The notes: generated from the letters alone by a model not told the origin. A DNA stretch of 64,000 bases from Trochalopteron elliotii (GCA_024734555.1 JANPWX010000336.1:2063323-2127322), one strand, 5' to 3'. Shown: positions 12,401 to 27,400, counted from the first letter of the stretch. Numbers and translations are program-made.

Positions 12401-15400
12401 AGTGAGGTGGATGGGGAGGCAAATGGAAATGCTGCCACACAGTTTGATAAGGAGCAGACAGAAAGCAAGCTTCTTTTTGCTTTTGTCATATGGACACAAA
12501 CTGCAGCACCAAGATGGTATTTTTAACATTGCACAAGGGGTAGTGGCATGTTTTACCTTTCTAAAGGCACAGGAATGAGATGAGCAGCACAGTTAAGGTG
12601 GGATGGGCTTGTCCAGGTTGATCATCTTGTTCCTGAACAAGGGTTGAATTTCCTTGGATGTAGACTTGCCATGTTCATTAAATAACTACATAGCCTGTAT
12701 GGTCTAGTCATCTACTGTAATTTAAAAATTACTTAATACCTGTCAGCCTGGAAATTGCTCAAACCTGTCAGTTGAAGACTATTTCACTTTAACCCTGGCA
12801 TTTCAGCAGCAGAAGCTGCTGCTGAGGGGGAATTTTTGTGCTTTGCTGTGTGAGTTGTTTTAGATTATTCCTTACAGAAGAAGGTGTGATTGTGAAATGA
12901 TGCTTCAAGGAGTTTTTTAGACTTTTTTTGCATTCAGACTATTATTTTTCTGAGCAAGACTTCAGCTTATTTCTCAACTGTGCTTTGATCCTCAGTGAGA
13001 TCCTTCTCATAACTGCTGAGGTTTGGATCTGGAAGGTCCAGAAATGCCTGAACACCTCAATGGTTTCTACTTGCAAATAGATCAGCAGCTTCACTGGGCT
13101 TAATGTGTACCATAATATGCTGGTCATATAGAATTTCTGTACTGGATATGTGCATATAGAAAATTCTGTATGTGATATATTGATGTTCATGTGTGCTTAT
13201 ATCAAAATTCAAGCTATAGTTTGTAAGGAAGTTTTTCCTCTGGAGCAGAGAGACTAAAACTGCTTCACTTCTTGTCTCTGCCTGTAGGAAGCTGAAGTCA
13301 TTTTACAAAATACAGGGTGGTGATCCCCTCTTTGCTAATTATTTATCCCTCCCCAGAACACCCTTTTTTGGATTGCTTTGTGCCACTTTTGGTGAGAGGT
13401 GGATCATCCTGCAAGGCTGTCTCTTCACCAGAGTTTAAACATGTTCTAAAATGAATCAGGGGATAAGAAAAGGGTTCAATGTTGAGCCTGTCACAAGGGT
13501 TTCTGTCACTCTTGTGCTGCTGGAGGAAAATAATTCAGGTGTTTTGACAGAGGTTGAGCTCAGATGGGGAGTTCTGTAATGACACTTGTGTAGAAAGTAA
13601 TTTTAGGCAGACATCCCAACTCCTGGGATTTAAAATTCCATTTCCTGGATATAAATAGTGCAAGAATTAGATCTTACCTTGCAATTACTTCCTAATGTTT
13701 TCTGAGAAGGTTTCTGACAAAGGCAGTTTAACCAGAAGTTATTCTGTATAATATATATATATGTCTTTTTTTTTTTCCAGTTTATTGAGAGAACACTCAA
13801 TTGATGGCACTGGCTGGGCCCCAACTAGAACCTTAAAGGTACTGTTTCCTTTTGGATGTGTCCATCAAACTTGGTACATCTTTAAAAATCCTTTCCTGGC
13901 CTTGGAAAGAAACAGCTCATGTGGTTTGCTCAAGGTGTTTGAGGTGAGGGTTTTGTCTTTCAGCAGGTGTTGGTGCAGCAGTGGAACAGGTATGGTGCTG
14001 CAGTGTTGGTGTTTTTGGTGTGGCTGCACAAATCCTGCTCTGGTAAAAGGTTTTGGGGGTTGGTGTGGCTGCAGAGAACCCACACTCTGTGAGCTGTGCT
14101 GGTTCTCACCCAGGCAGCAAACAGGAACATCCTGTGAGCAGCACTCCATAACCCTGCTCATCTCCATGGGGTTGATATTCCTGACAGAACCATTGCAGAG
14201 CACTGAGCAGGGATTCATCTTCCTGTTGTTGTTCCAAGGAATGCTGCCAGAATTGTTTCTTCCAGAGCTTTAACAACATTAGGTGGATAATGGGTACACA
14301 TCAGGTGTTTGTCTCTTTCAAAAAGCAAATTGAAAATGACCTTTATCTGATACTTGATTTGTTTTTTGGCACTGTGAGTGAGATCTGTGACTTTGTTCAT
14401 CTATAAAATCTCTTCTGAGGCAAGGATGTGACTTTCTGGAAGTAAAATCAGTGTGTTGTTTTGTGGATTTTCTTAAACACCCTTCTATTGTCTTTGCATC
14501 AGTTGGTGTGATTTCGTTTTGACCTTTGTGTTTCTGTTTTCATCTCAGGTTAAATCAAGGCCTGGAGTAATTTAAATTAACTAGTTCTGTTCCTGTCCCT
14601 GTATTTTCATTCAGAGGAAGTTTTTAGGCTACAAGTTTTAAGCTTCAGCCATTAAAAAATCAGTACAAGTGGACAAGAAACCCCAAAGACAGGAGCTTTT
14701 TCTGTGATTGTTGAAATGAAAGATTCAGCAAGAGGAAAGGAAGTAGTATCTTAACTTCAAAAAGAAAAAAAAAATCAAATCAGATGTCCTCCTTGGGTTT
14801 TTAAATTCTTTATCATTGAAGCCCCACAGTTGTGAGGTCACTTTTTAGCTTTTCCTGACCACAAGGGGAGCAGTGAAAATTTGCACAGAGGCACTGTGGA
14901 CACTAATCCAGTCTTGGCCTGTTAGGAACTTGAAATCAGCATTTCATTGGTCAATAAAATGGAGTCAGCCTGGTTTTCTGGAGGAGCAGCACCCAGATCT
15001 GCCCAATAAAACACTCTGAACTACTCCTAAAGAATTAAATTGAGAGTGGGCACATCGTTCTGCCACAGAAACTGTTCCAAGGGCATTAGAAAAGCCATGC
15101 ACATAGGGAATACTCATGAGAAGCCCTTGCACAAACCATGCTGCATGCATGGAGCCTGTGTGCTTAACCCTTTAGAAGGCTCAGATTTTTGATTGTGTCT
15201 CATTCCTGAATCCTTGTGGTGGCAGCAAAGCTCTTACATGGAGAAATCCTTCAAAATAAACTGCTGTAACCTTTTCCATATTATTTTTAGTATCAAATGT
15301 GTAGAAACACAAAGAAACTTTCTGAAATAAAAATGAAGATCTGCTAAATTGTCTGTAAAAATTACCTGATAAAATGTATTTTTAACAGTGTGGAAGATTC

Positions 15401-18400
15401 TTAAGGGGGGAAACCTAACTCAGTTTTGTTTCCCAGCATTTTTTTTTTTTTTGCACTTGGTGGCATCTCACTCATCCATAATTGAATTCTTTTCAGGTTA
15501 CCAAGTGTTGAGCTTTTATTTTTTTCCCTTCTTTGTGCTTGGGAACACGTTTCCATGGACCACTGTGAAGAGCAGCCTGTGTGTGAGTGAAGGCACTAAA
15601 GAATGTGCTACTTCTGAATTCCTGCTTTAGATGCTTTTTTAAAATCAGGTTCTGAGCAGAGTTGGGCTCTTCCCTTGACAGAGGTTTAAAACATTAACCT
15701 GCCAGCCTGTCTATATATACACCTTTCAAATCACCTTTTTTTTTTATTTATAGAAACACTCTGGAATCCCAAAGCCTTAGATAATTTGTGGTAGTGGTTG
15801 TTCTCCAGGCTGTGAATGTGGAAACACTGCTGCAGTGCTTTCCAGCTGATCTCTGTCTCACCTTCTACTCTTTTGTAGCTAAACATGAGTTAGCAGCAGG
15901 AGCTTATTTACCTTTCAGTCTCCATTCTCTCATCTTCTGGATTATTTTATTGCATGCTTTCCTCTCTGAAACAGTTTATTCACAAAGCTGGAGACTGCTG
16001 CAGTTAACTTTGGGCCCTGCTCAGAGTGTCTGAACTTGCTTTTCTCCTGTTTTTAGGTGTGATGGTCAAAATGCAAATTTCCCAGGCAGAAAGCAAATAG
16101 ATGGCTTTAATTCCATTCTGTTCTCAGATTTTTTTAATGTCACTGGAAATAGCAGCTTTTAAATACCTCATTAGACTTCACACTGTTGCTGTTCCTCTGC
16201 TGCTCTGCTTTGTACCCTTCAGTAACTGCAATTTCAACCTCCAAAGTGCTTTAGTAGCTCCTGTTAGTCCTCATCATGTGCCTTATTTGCCAGGATTATC
16301 TCCTGCCTAGCTGAGTTAGTTCTCCTTAATATTCCTCAGCTTTGTCCTAAATGCTTGTTTTCATTTTGCTGTAAGAACATCTGAGGTTCTTGATTTTGAG
16401 AACTGTACAAGTGGATCTGTGTTTTAAATGCCTGATTGGTTCTGAAAGTCAAACTCCTCCTGCAGTTCCCTCTAACTAACTGCAAGTGGAAATTGGTTCA
16501 TAAAGCACTGGCTGATTGATGGACCTTAAAAACAATCAAACCACACTTGGGCAACTCTGTGCAGGGCTGAGCATTAATATGAACATTAAAACCAGTGTTT
16601 GAAAATGTATGATGGATGTTCACAGGGAATATTCATCCTTTTTCTTCTTTTTGTAGTTGTGTTCTCACAGAGATCCAGAGATAGTTGGGCAATTTTCTGG
16701 AGGGTTTCCATGTTTGGTAGGTGTATGTGCATTTCAGTTTGTCACTGAGACAGTTCCAAGTGCTGGGTTTTGTCATTTTTCTGTTATTGCTGTCAGGAGA
16801 GACAGGAGCAGGAGTGGGAAACATTCAGGTAATCTTAAACTACAGATCTGCAGACAGCTCTTCATGCCCACCTACAGAAAACTGCTGTTTTTTCAGGATT
16901 TTCTCTCCCATAACTCCAGATCCTAGGTTAATAAATACCTGTCTGAGCTATTAGATTACCTGATCTAAAAGGAATTAAGACTCATTTCCAGTAAACTGTT
17001 GCTATTTGGAGTTGATCCTTAAGAGCCTTGCTGATTTAATTAGTGTTTTAATACTAAATGGCAATGTTTTGTCCTGTTTGGTTCACTGGTCCTGCCCTTG
17101 TCTTCATTGGGAATCATCCAAATGTCAAACTCAGCTCTTGGAGAAATAAATCCCAGGGTTGTGACTTAATTTTTCCAGTTTACCTCAATGTTCAAGCATC
17201 AACCTGAGGAGTTTTGAAAGTACAAAACTTTCCCCCATCATCTTAAGGAAAAGAGATGGTCTGCTGTCAAAATCATCTGTAATTAGTGTAGGGGAGTATT
17301 TTAAACAGACAGTAAAATAACTGTCAGTGTCTTGAGGATGAAGGGGGGAAAGAAACCTGTATGCTTTATGTTACATTAATTCTTGTTGCTCAGGCTGTTT
17401 TTCTCAGCATTATGATAACATTGTACAGCTATTGATTTATTCAGATCCTCTTTTGGAGTTGGTCTTTTTATGTGTCTTCCTCACCTCAGAAAATTGAATA
17501 AGCCCCAGACAAAAACTTCAGACTCAGGAGTTGGAAAGAGAAGCTATAAAACACTGAAGACAATCTTTCTGTGTAGATCTGAGATTCAGTTTTTTCTTAA
17601 AATAAGCTTCAAGAAATATTTTTTCCAGGGATGCATTGTGTTGTATTTTGACTTCATTATAAATTGGCTTTATCACTTCTGTAAGAAGCTGTTTATTTCT
17701 CTCCCCTCCATACATGCCCAGGCTGGTGAAAATATACAACTGAGTGTCTTGTAATAGCTTCTGCTTCAGAAAAGATCTGCAGAATTTTAATTTTCTGTCT
17801 TTCATGTCCCCTGGCAAAGCCAAATCTTTGGTTTAGGTACAGTGGCTGTTATTATGAGCATGTGAGTGAGGAGAGCTGAGATACCTCAGTAACTGTAATT
17901 AAACCATGCTTGTTCTCCCCAGATTGTTGATTCCTGCATATTCCATTTGTGTCAGCTTTAATGCACTGAGCAGGCTGGTCTGCAGAGGGTGGTGGCTGCA
18001 GTGTTATCACTGAGCTGTAGTTCATTAAGGAGCTATCACAGAATTCCCCAGGGAACAGTTGACACAGGATTATCCACTTGCCCTGGAGTAACCACGGGGA
18101 CAAATGTCAAGGAGTCAGTGACCAAGTGAGGGATTTGAGAGGAGAGCTCCTGCATACTTGGCAGGTCTGGGAGAGGAACAGGCTGGAATTGTTCCTGTTT
18201 TCTTTCCCCTCCTATATCTAAGTACAAAAGAAATGGTTTTCCAGCCTTCCTCCTTGTTTTGTGTTTGCTAACTGGAGCAGTTTAAGCCTTTTGAGTTCCC
18301 CAAAGCCCTGTGGGGAGCTGCTCTTGTGTTTGGGTGGGAAGCAGGGGCAGGGATGGCAGGCACATGGCAACTGAGGTGGCTTTTGTGGGTGGCTAAAGAA

Positions 18401-21400
18401 AGGTGCCATTCACTTTATCACCTTTTTCTGAGTGGAAACAATGTTTCTCAACTTTTGCAAGTTTAGAGAGGAGCAGGAGAGGAAATAAAAAAGGAGATTT
18501 TATTAGGGAATAGACAGTTTAGGAGGGAAGAAGTTCTTTCATAAGCTAAAAAGTGCCTATGTCTGTGGAAGGAAAACTGGGTTTTTTGGATCCCCAGGAC
18601 CAATGATAAATTTGGTGGGGTGGGATGAAGTGTGCTTGTTTTTTTAGGCTGCAGGGAAGAGAGGAGAAGCTGGGCTTGTTTTTAAGAGATGGTGGAAGAA
18701 GGGGAAGAGAAAAAACACCTTGAGGTGGTGTATGGGCACACAAGGCAGCAGAGAGCTGCCCCAGGACTTGGCCATGCATGGCCTGGGCTGGAGCAAGCTG
18801 AGCTTTGGAGTGGCATTTCCAGCCCTTTTTAAAACAAACCAAAAAAATTTGCTTCACACATGTGCTTGTATAAATGACTCCTGCTCCACTTGTTCACCTG
18901 ACTGGGTTAAATTGTTTGTTCATAAAAAATTGTTTAGCAAGGAGCTTTGATTTGGTCAGTCTGTTAGATCTGAAATGTTTCTCGGGTCTCTTCAAGGGAA
19001 TTTCTTTGATTGGAAGTTTGTTAGGTTCTTTTGTCTGGTTTGCTCTCTTCTTAAATTAATGTATTAAATATAANNNNNNNNNGAAAGCTGAAGCTCTCAG
19101 CTTTGCTCTGTGGCTGCCCCTCAGCAGTGGTGCCCTTGTCCTCTGTAACTTTGATGTTAAACACAGAGAAGAAATGGGATGAAAAGCAGCTTTGTAAGGG
19201 AAGCAGCTTTTCCTGGTGTCAGTGTCTGATGTGGTACAAGTGGGGTCTCACTGAAGTGCAGCACTGTCAGGCTGTGCACCATTAACATTTTCAGTTGCCA
19301 CCTGCCCTGCTCCTCCCTGTGAAGATAACCTTTAAAAATTCCTGCACATAGGCTTAACTTGGTTTTCTGACTGTTCAAGCCACAAGTTCAGTAAATACTT
19401 GAAGCCAAGCCTGATGCTCCATTACTCTGAAGGAGAATAGAAGTTTTTGAGCTGTTAAATCTGAACAAGATCTTTCAGTGGCTTGCACATCCTTTAAGTT
19501 CCTCAGGAAAACCCAAAGCAAACATCTGCATGAAGCCAACAGCTCTGCTGAAGTCAGTAATGCAGAGTGATTACTCCTGCAATTCAACAATGTTGAGTTT
19601 TTCAGATCCCAAATACTTGCTTCACTTTCACCTCTCTGCTCCATCCCACTTCCCTTGCTCAGTATCCCAGATTTAAATCCAGGCTAGCCTCAAGCTCATT
19701 ACAAAAAGTAATTGCCCTTTGGTAGTAATTTAGCATTATTGTTTATGGAGCCATGCAGGGCTATAAAATGAATCCAGCAAATCATAAAACTTGAATAGAT
19801 GGGAACATTAAAAATGGTATTAAGACTTTCACAGGTAAATTATTCAATAATAATAATAATAATCCTATTATGCTTTTTGGTGTCTACAATGGCAGTGGAG
19901 ATGTACAGCATTCTGACAACTTGTGCCTGTACAAAGGTTTGTGTTCTTTTTTGGTGTCTCCTTCTTTGTTTTTTGATAGAACTCTCTAAAACCAACTCTA
20001 ATTAGAGTCAAGCACCCCAAAGCACCCAAAGCATTAAAACCAGGGTTCACCAAATAAGAATTTGGGAGCAATTGATTATATAATGGGAAAATATGACATG
20101 ACATCTCATTTTGGAGCTGCAGCATTTACTTGTGTGTGGTGTTGTTCAAGAAGGAGTTTTGTCTGGAGAGAGCTCTGCTGGTGTCTGGCAGAGCAGGGGG
20201 CTCAGCACTGCTCAGTGTAAGGAGGAAATGAGCTCTTGAGGATTTCAGAAGGCACTGACTTGCTCCTGGCTTGTTCCTTTTTAGCCATGCTGGTGCTTGA
20301 GCAGCAGTGGACAGTTTGTGATGCTGGGAATGCAGGTTTGGCATGCAGGATTTAGAAATGGCCAGACCCCAGAGTACTCACATGACCTTGTACCTTTTCA
20401 GCATGGTTTTAGTGCTCAGTATTGTGATTCTGCATCACATCCTGCAACTGCAGCCTGCTGTCTCGTGGTGTAGGTAGAAGGCAACTTCTAAAAATGTCAT
20501 TTTTTCCTTTGACTCTGCCTCCCTGAAGGACAGTACAGCCTTGGAGGGCAGCAGTGGAATGAACTCCTCACCCTTGGGGGCAGAACATCTGCTGGAGCAG
20601 AGGGGTTACCCCGAGCTGCTGAGCACCCTCTGATGCCTGGATGTGGGAGAATCAAGTGGAAATTGAGACCTTCTTCCCTTCTGCTACTCTCCATGCCAAT
20701 AAATCTTCCTTTAATCTGTGACTTTGGCACATCACTGCATTGTACTAATAATTTCTCCCTAGGATTAAAACAGATTTCCTTAATACCATGCTCTGCTGAC
20801 CTCTGCTCTGCCTAGTTTCTGTGCCAGCAGTTGAACAAGCACAGAAGCTTAAATAAAGTGATTTCCATCCCTTATTTGTAATAGTTCCTTTTCTCCTGCT
20901 TGCCAGGGAGCTGGCAGAGTTGTTTGGGAAGAGGGGCAGAGGGGTTGCCCAGAGCTGCTGAGCACCCTCTGACACCTGGATGTGGGAGAATCAAGTGGAA
21001 ATTGAGACCTTCCTGACTTCTGCTACTCTCCAGGCTCTCCATGCCAATAAATTTCCTTTAATCTGTGACTTTAGCACATCACTGCATTGTACCAACAGGT
21101 ACAGGTTTCCTTAATAATTAAGGAAAGATTAATACAGGTTTCCTTAATACCATGCTCTGCTGTGCCTGGTTTCTGTGCCAGCAGTTGAACAAGCACAGAA
21201 GCTTAAACAAAGTGTAAAACAATGATTTTATTTGAAATAGTTAATTTTCTCTTGCTTGCCAGGGAGCTGGCAGTGTTGTTGTTTGGCAGTGAGGATGAGT
21301 GCTCAGCACTAGAGTCTTAAAATTTACAGGTAACTGTAATTAAATGTCTGGGTCACCCCTTTAGAGCAGTGTGTGTGTCTGTGCTGCCACTGAAGGTGAT

Positions 21401-24400
21401 GAGCACGTTGAGAGTTGCTGCCTCTGCCACACTTGAGAAGGTGCTGAGGCTGGAATAGCTGCCAGGGGCAGCCCTGCTGGGCAGATTGATGCTTTAAAAG
21501 CAGCTAAAGTGAGTGGGTTGTTGGTGCAGGGTCAGAGGGAAGCTGCATGGTGAGAGGCTGTTGGCTGCGTAGTGCTGACATCGTGTCTTCTTCATTAGGC
21601 CATAATTGGACAGTGTCCTTCAGGGATATGGATTTCTGTGCTCCACACTCTCTGCACAGGGCCCACAACAGGAAACAAGCTCAGATACACTCATTTGTTG
21701 AAGTTCTTTGCTGTGTTTTTTTCCTTTGAGGCTTTATCTTTATTTTAAAAGGTGCATTGTAGCCGTGGAATGACTTGAGACATTTGTTTATGTAAGAAGA
21801 GTATTTCTCTGTACTCCTACTACAGCTCACCCTCTTTTCTCTGATATTTTGACAGCTTCAAGCATTTGTTTGATCCCTTTCTAATTTTAAGAACAGAGTG
21901 CTGAATTAACTTACACTTCAAACTAAGCAGTGCACTTTTCAGTTGGTGGCATATCCTAAGGTATCACTCCTCTCCTTGAATGGAGGAGCAACAGGAATAC
22001 ACACAGAAAGATCTGACCTTCTACTTGAATATACAGCATTTGGTTTTTGCTGACTTCTAAATATTAAGTGGCCATGAAATGGGAAAGCTTTTTCAACATT
22101 TTGATTTAAATAAGTAAAACATTACTTGTAATCTAGATTTTTTTTCTATTTATTTCATGGATTAATAGAAAAATAAAGTTTGTGAACGTGTTCAAAACTC
22201 CTGAAATGCATGTCTAACTGACTGTGTTTTTCCTTTGCAGGATATTGTCTGGGGGTTAAACTCTTTATTTACTGTAAGTAAAGGAATATTTTGCATGTCC
22301 ACTTTTCTTTTTCCTGTCTGGTTTAGTTGCAGCATCACCTAATGCTAATCCTGTGTGTTGCCTCTAAAAGTTTAGGTCATTATTTCCCTTGGCTTCAGTG
22401 GGTGTTGGAGGAGTATGAAATCAGATTGTGCTTTTGTTTGTGGAACTCATGCAGACTGTCTGAAATTCCAGCTTTTTGTACATGGGTTTTACTTTGGTTA
22501 GAAAGATCAAGGGCTGTTTTGATAACAGATTATTTGGGATCTTCCACACAGTATGAAACTCCTTCTGCTGATTTGTAGGAAATGGAGATTCATACTTTTC
22601 TGAGAAGGAATTGTGTTGGTGTTAGTCTTTAAAAAAAATGCTATTTAGGAATCAATGACTGCCCTACAGCCTCATTCCTTTTTTGAGCACTTACATTCCT
22701 ATTCAGGGGCCTTGGTATCCACTCACAGAGTTTGCATAAAATCTGCCTTGTCACAGAATTTACATGATTTTATTCATGGATCCTCCCCCTTTTTTTTAAG
22801 ATTGATGGGAGCAGGGAACCTGTAATTGCAGGAGCACCTTGAAAATGGAGGAGAGGAAGCTACAGGAGGCAGGCAGGATACAACAGCTGCTTTTGCCCTA
22901 AAAGTGGAGAGAGGCAAAGTCTTTACACAAGTTACCTTTTTTAGGGATTCTTTTCCTGGGTGGGAAGGTCAGGAGAAAGCAAAGAGCAGCACTAACTTGG
23001 TGGCCACATTTGTCATCCCCTCTGGAGAGAACCACCCCAGCCACTCAAGGGTGCAGAAGGAAGCTTGGATTCCCTGGCATCCAAAGGCTTGGTTGGTTCT
23101 TTCATCAACTTCTTTGGTAAATGGATGTAAATTTGGAGAGTCTTTCCATCCAAAGTGAATTGCATTTCACAGTCAGTCTCCCTGTGTGTTCCAATAAGTG
23201 GAAGGAAGCAAAATCCTCAAGGGCAGAGCTGCACATAAAAATATTGAGCAGAGAGGAGTGGTCATGCCTAGGAGACCACAGGGATTTGTCATGGCTGCTG
23301 AGAGCTGTGCTTCCCTCCTGGATTTCCCTCACACACAGTCTCTTGTGAATAATCAGGCTTTGAAAAGCTGGCACTGGGATCACACTGCTCTGGGAGATTC
23401 ATGGGGGGTTTTATTGAAGAAAGTGAGTGAAAAGGAGGTGGCTTGGTGTCCTGATTTGAGTGAAACGTGGGGTTTGCTGCTTGAAGATGAGTCAGGGACT
23501 GCCAGGAGCCTTTCACATTGTGGGACAGGGGCATTTCACTCTTAACACAGGCTGGCCTGAGACCAGGGGAAAGATCTGGGCTCCAGGCAGAGCAGGAGCC
23601 TTGTGATTCAATGTTATTTTTCATGATGATTCCTCTCTTCCATTGTTTTTAACCCTTAGACCCTTTCTCCTTCCAAAGTTTAATATTTGAGATTAAACTG
23701 AGAGGCCTGAGGTTTGTTGTGACCATTTCTGCTCCCTGACCCCACATGTCCTTAGTTCTCAGGGTCTTTGCACTCCTTTTCCTCTAGGCCCTGTTCTTCC
23801 CAGAGCACTAAAACTTCCCTGCCAGGCTCCAGGTTACAGCTGCTTCACAGAGAGAATTAAATTGCTTTTCTATGGAGGTGGAATGAAGGAAACTCCTGCT
23901 TTAGCAGCAGACTGTTTGCAGAAGTTTTATTGAAGGTTTTCTTTGCCCTCTAACAAAAATCAACAGGAATTGTGCCTGAACAGTTTTCCAGCAGAAATGC
24001 ATTCACTTCCAGGGAGAAATGTCCTGGGGCCCTGTGTGGCCCCCACCAGCAGGGCTGAAATACCCTGGTGCTGTTGTCATTTAATTGTCCCGTGATTTGA
24101 TTTCCAATTATCAAACTCATTTGCATATTTACCTTTGGCAGGGCCACCTGCAAGGCAGAGATTAAATGATGAAATGGCACTGGCCTTGCTGGCCTGTTTG
24201 CTTTGTTCCATCTCTTGTTGCTGAGGGCTTTTGGGCTCCTTGTGGTGCAGTGAGTGGGAGCCCCTCAATGTTCCCTCTGTTTCCTTCCCAGGATCTTTTG
24301 AATTTTGACGATCCTTTGAATATTGAGGCTGCAGAGCATCATCTGCGTGACAAGGTGAGTCAGTGGTTTATTTCAGGCAGCTTGTTCCCAAACAAACACA

Positions 24401-27400
24401 CATTCTGTGCTCAGCAGTTCCCAGCCAGTCCTTTTAGAGGGGTGGAATTGCTGCTTGAGGCAGTCCAGTGACTCATTGTAGCAGCAACCAGTTATTCAAA
24501 CAAAAAGTGCTTTCTCTGGGAAAGCAAACTTCACACAGCTGTGTTAGTCACCATATGCTGGGATTGTGGGCCACAGTGTGGTCACAGCCCCAAAATAGAT
24601 GATCTTTTCCTTCTCCTGTCTGAGATTTCCCCTGAAGTTGTGTGTGTTCTGTGTAACAAGCTGATGGTGAGTTGGTTTGGCATGGTGACATGAGTGACCT
24701 TTGCCTTAGAAGACCTGTGCAAAGATCTCCTCTGTCTATTTCCAAGGCATTTCTTTTATTCAGAGCTCTTACATGTGTTTATAAAGCCAGAAGAAATCTG
24801 GGCAAGTTTAAAGAACAGGAGTGTGGAAACTTTTATTTTCTTTTTACTGATCCTAATATTCATGTGTGTGTTGTGGACTGGGCAAGGCCTGGTGAACATA
24901 AATGGGTTGTACTGCTCACCTCTGAGCAAAAGTGCCAATTCCTCCTTTGTACCCATCTCCAAAACTCCATCATGTCCCACTACACAGATGTATTCCTCAA
25001 GCACATGGAACTCACACTCAGTATGTTCAAGACCTCTTGCCTTAATTAAACTCCTCTGACACTTGTTGAAGTTAACCTTCATGATTGAAGAAAGTTTCCA
25101 GGTAAGAGAGTGTTGATTTGAAGAGTTCATTGAAAATACAGTCAGGCAGTGCACCTAATTTACCTCATTTTTTCAAGAGGAAATAGCAGGATTGCAAGTT
25201 CATCTTTCCTGCTATTTTTTGATTAATGAGATCTTGCAGCTATTCTGGTATTCATCCATGTTTGCAGGGCTGAGATGAGAACATAAAGCAAAGCTGGAAA
25301 AAAATGTCTGCAAACCTCCTCTGGAGGAGAGGGGTCTGTGTGGTTTTGTTTTATCATGGAATCACAGAATGGTTTGGGTTGGAAGGAACTTAAAGCCCAT
25401 CCCATTCCACCCCTTGGCCCTGGGTGGTTGAAATTGCAATCCTGCACCTGTCAGCCTCATTGAGAGATGGGAAATCTTGGGAATCCACAGAAAGGAAAAT
25501 GCTCCCTGATTTAAAAGACACACCTCCCTCAAAAACAGAGGTGAGCCCTCAAAAATACTACACTAGTGGCATGGAAGTTGTTTGAAGAAGTGAAAAGGAA
25601 ATTGAGTGGTATTTTGGACAGTCTTCTAAATCACAATTTGTTGGGGAACAAACTATTTTTATTTATTAAACTCCTAGCAGTCTTATAAGCATCAGTAAAA
25701 TTCATATTATGCCACTTCAATTTTTTTTTTTGAACTTACCTGAATTTAATGTAGGTGTTCCATTGATAGTGACAGCACCAGGTAGGGCTGGATTTTCTGT
25801 AGTGTGTTACCTGGTGACATCAGAAAACCCCCAGTGATGCCTTTGTGGAGGGAATAAATAATGCAAGGGAGAGAAAAAGCTGCAGCTGCAGCCTCAGTTG
25901 TTTTTTTGTTTCCCCTGACAGAGATGTCATATTTTACATAAACATTTTGTTGTGGAGTCAGACTGCTGTGGTCCCATCCTGGCTCTTCAGAAATTCTTGC
26001 AATGCCCAATAGGATTAATCTGGGAATGCTAATTAGTTTTCTTTCCTCTGAGATGTCTTTACCTGTGTAAAGCAATTATCCAGGTAGTGGATATGTAATA
26101 TATGCTTGCATGTACAGTATCTGTATGAACAGATGTGCAAATCCATCTCTACAGAAACAGTTCTGTGCACAGACATTTGTGTCCAGCAGATCCTGCAGGG
26201 GAATCCTGTGTGCTGTGTGACAGCCAAACCACTGCACCTCAGGCTGTCTCCTGTGCTTCTCCCAGGGGAGATGACTCAGAATTTCACTGCTGTCCCTTCA
26301 GCTCTGAAGTCCTGGCATTCCTCTGCTGACATTCCAGGCTGAGCCTGGCTGCCCCAGAGGGTAACAGCTAATCCCAGGCCTTGCCTGTGGTTATTGAGAG
26401 CTGAGGCTGGGGTTTGCTCAGCTCCAGGTCAGCACAAATGACTCCTGCCTTGGAGATCCTGGGAAAAGTCACATCAGAGAGAGCAAATCCTTCTTGCTGA
26501 TTCTTGGGAAACAGCTGTGCTGGGAATGTTTGTGTTAGATCAGGCTGGAGGGGACAGTTTTGATCCCTTCCTCTGTAAGGCACCTCTCCATTTCTGCATT
26601 AAATCTGTGGTGTATAACTGAATATGTAGTTGTAGCTTTTGGAAAAGCAGCCTTGTTCTAAGATGTAGAATGATACAAAATTCAGAGCTCAAGTTCTGTA
26701 AATGGATAGCTTTATTAACCTGTCTTACCTGAGATGTGTGTAAGTGCAGCTTCAGCTTCCAGCCCTCCAGGACATCCTTTAGCTCCAGGAAGGAGCTGTC
26801 AGTTACTGAACTTGTGGCTTTGCAGCTTCCTTCAGCCAGTGAGCATCAAGTCACTTTTAAAAATCATTTATAAAAAGAAATATGTTTGTTTATGAAGCTT
26901 TACTCATTCTACAGTTCTCACACACGCACACCTTGCTAGGTGCCAGTCATTTTTTGGCAGGCTGTACAACAAATTTGAGCAGGGTAATCAACATCTATTT
27001 TCCCAAATGCTGGACATCCCCTGGTGCCCACATTGCTCTGCAGTTGGGTCACAGTCACTGGAGGATGAGCAAGCATCCTGTCTTGGTGCAGAGCTCAATA
27101 AATCAGAATGAAAAGGTGAGGAAGGACTTGCCCAGCATTCAGTTTTCTCACACTGGTACAGTCTCAGTAGTTTGGTGGAATGAGTTTTCTTGCTGAATAT
27201 AAAGAAGCTCTTACTAATTAGTGACCTTGGATCACTCTGCATTTAGCACAGAAGTCAGTCTGTCAGTAGTTATGGATAGCCAGAGCCATTGTCAGTCAAG
27301 TCAACTCCATGGATTCTGAAGCAATGAGCAAGTGTTTAAGTTTTAATGACTACTCACTTAAAAATGATGTGAGCTAAAAATTGTGGGATTTGCTGATTTT

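Larger units (their letters stand above)
13839..22240 (+). other. UBE2F: UBE2F intron with assembly gap and tandem duplication
   Basis: GT-AG intron of about 8.4 kb. It holds the run of N at 19074-19082, an (AAT)n microsatellite at 19846-19863 and a two-copy 339-bp tandem duplication at 20597-21290. No exon-like sequence of another gene is seen. Confidence 0.85.
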
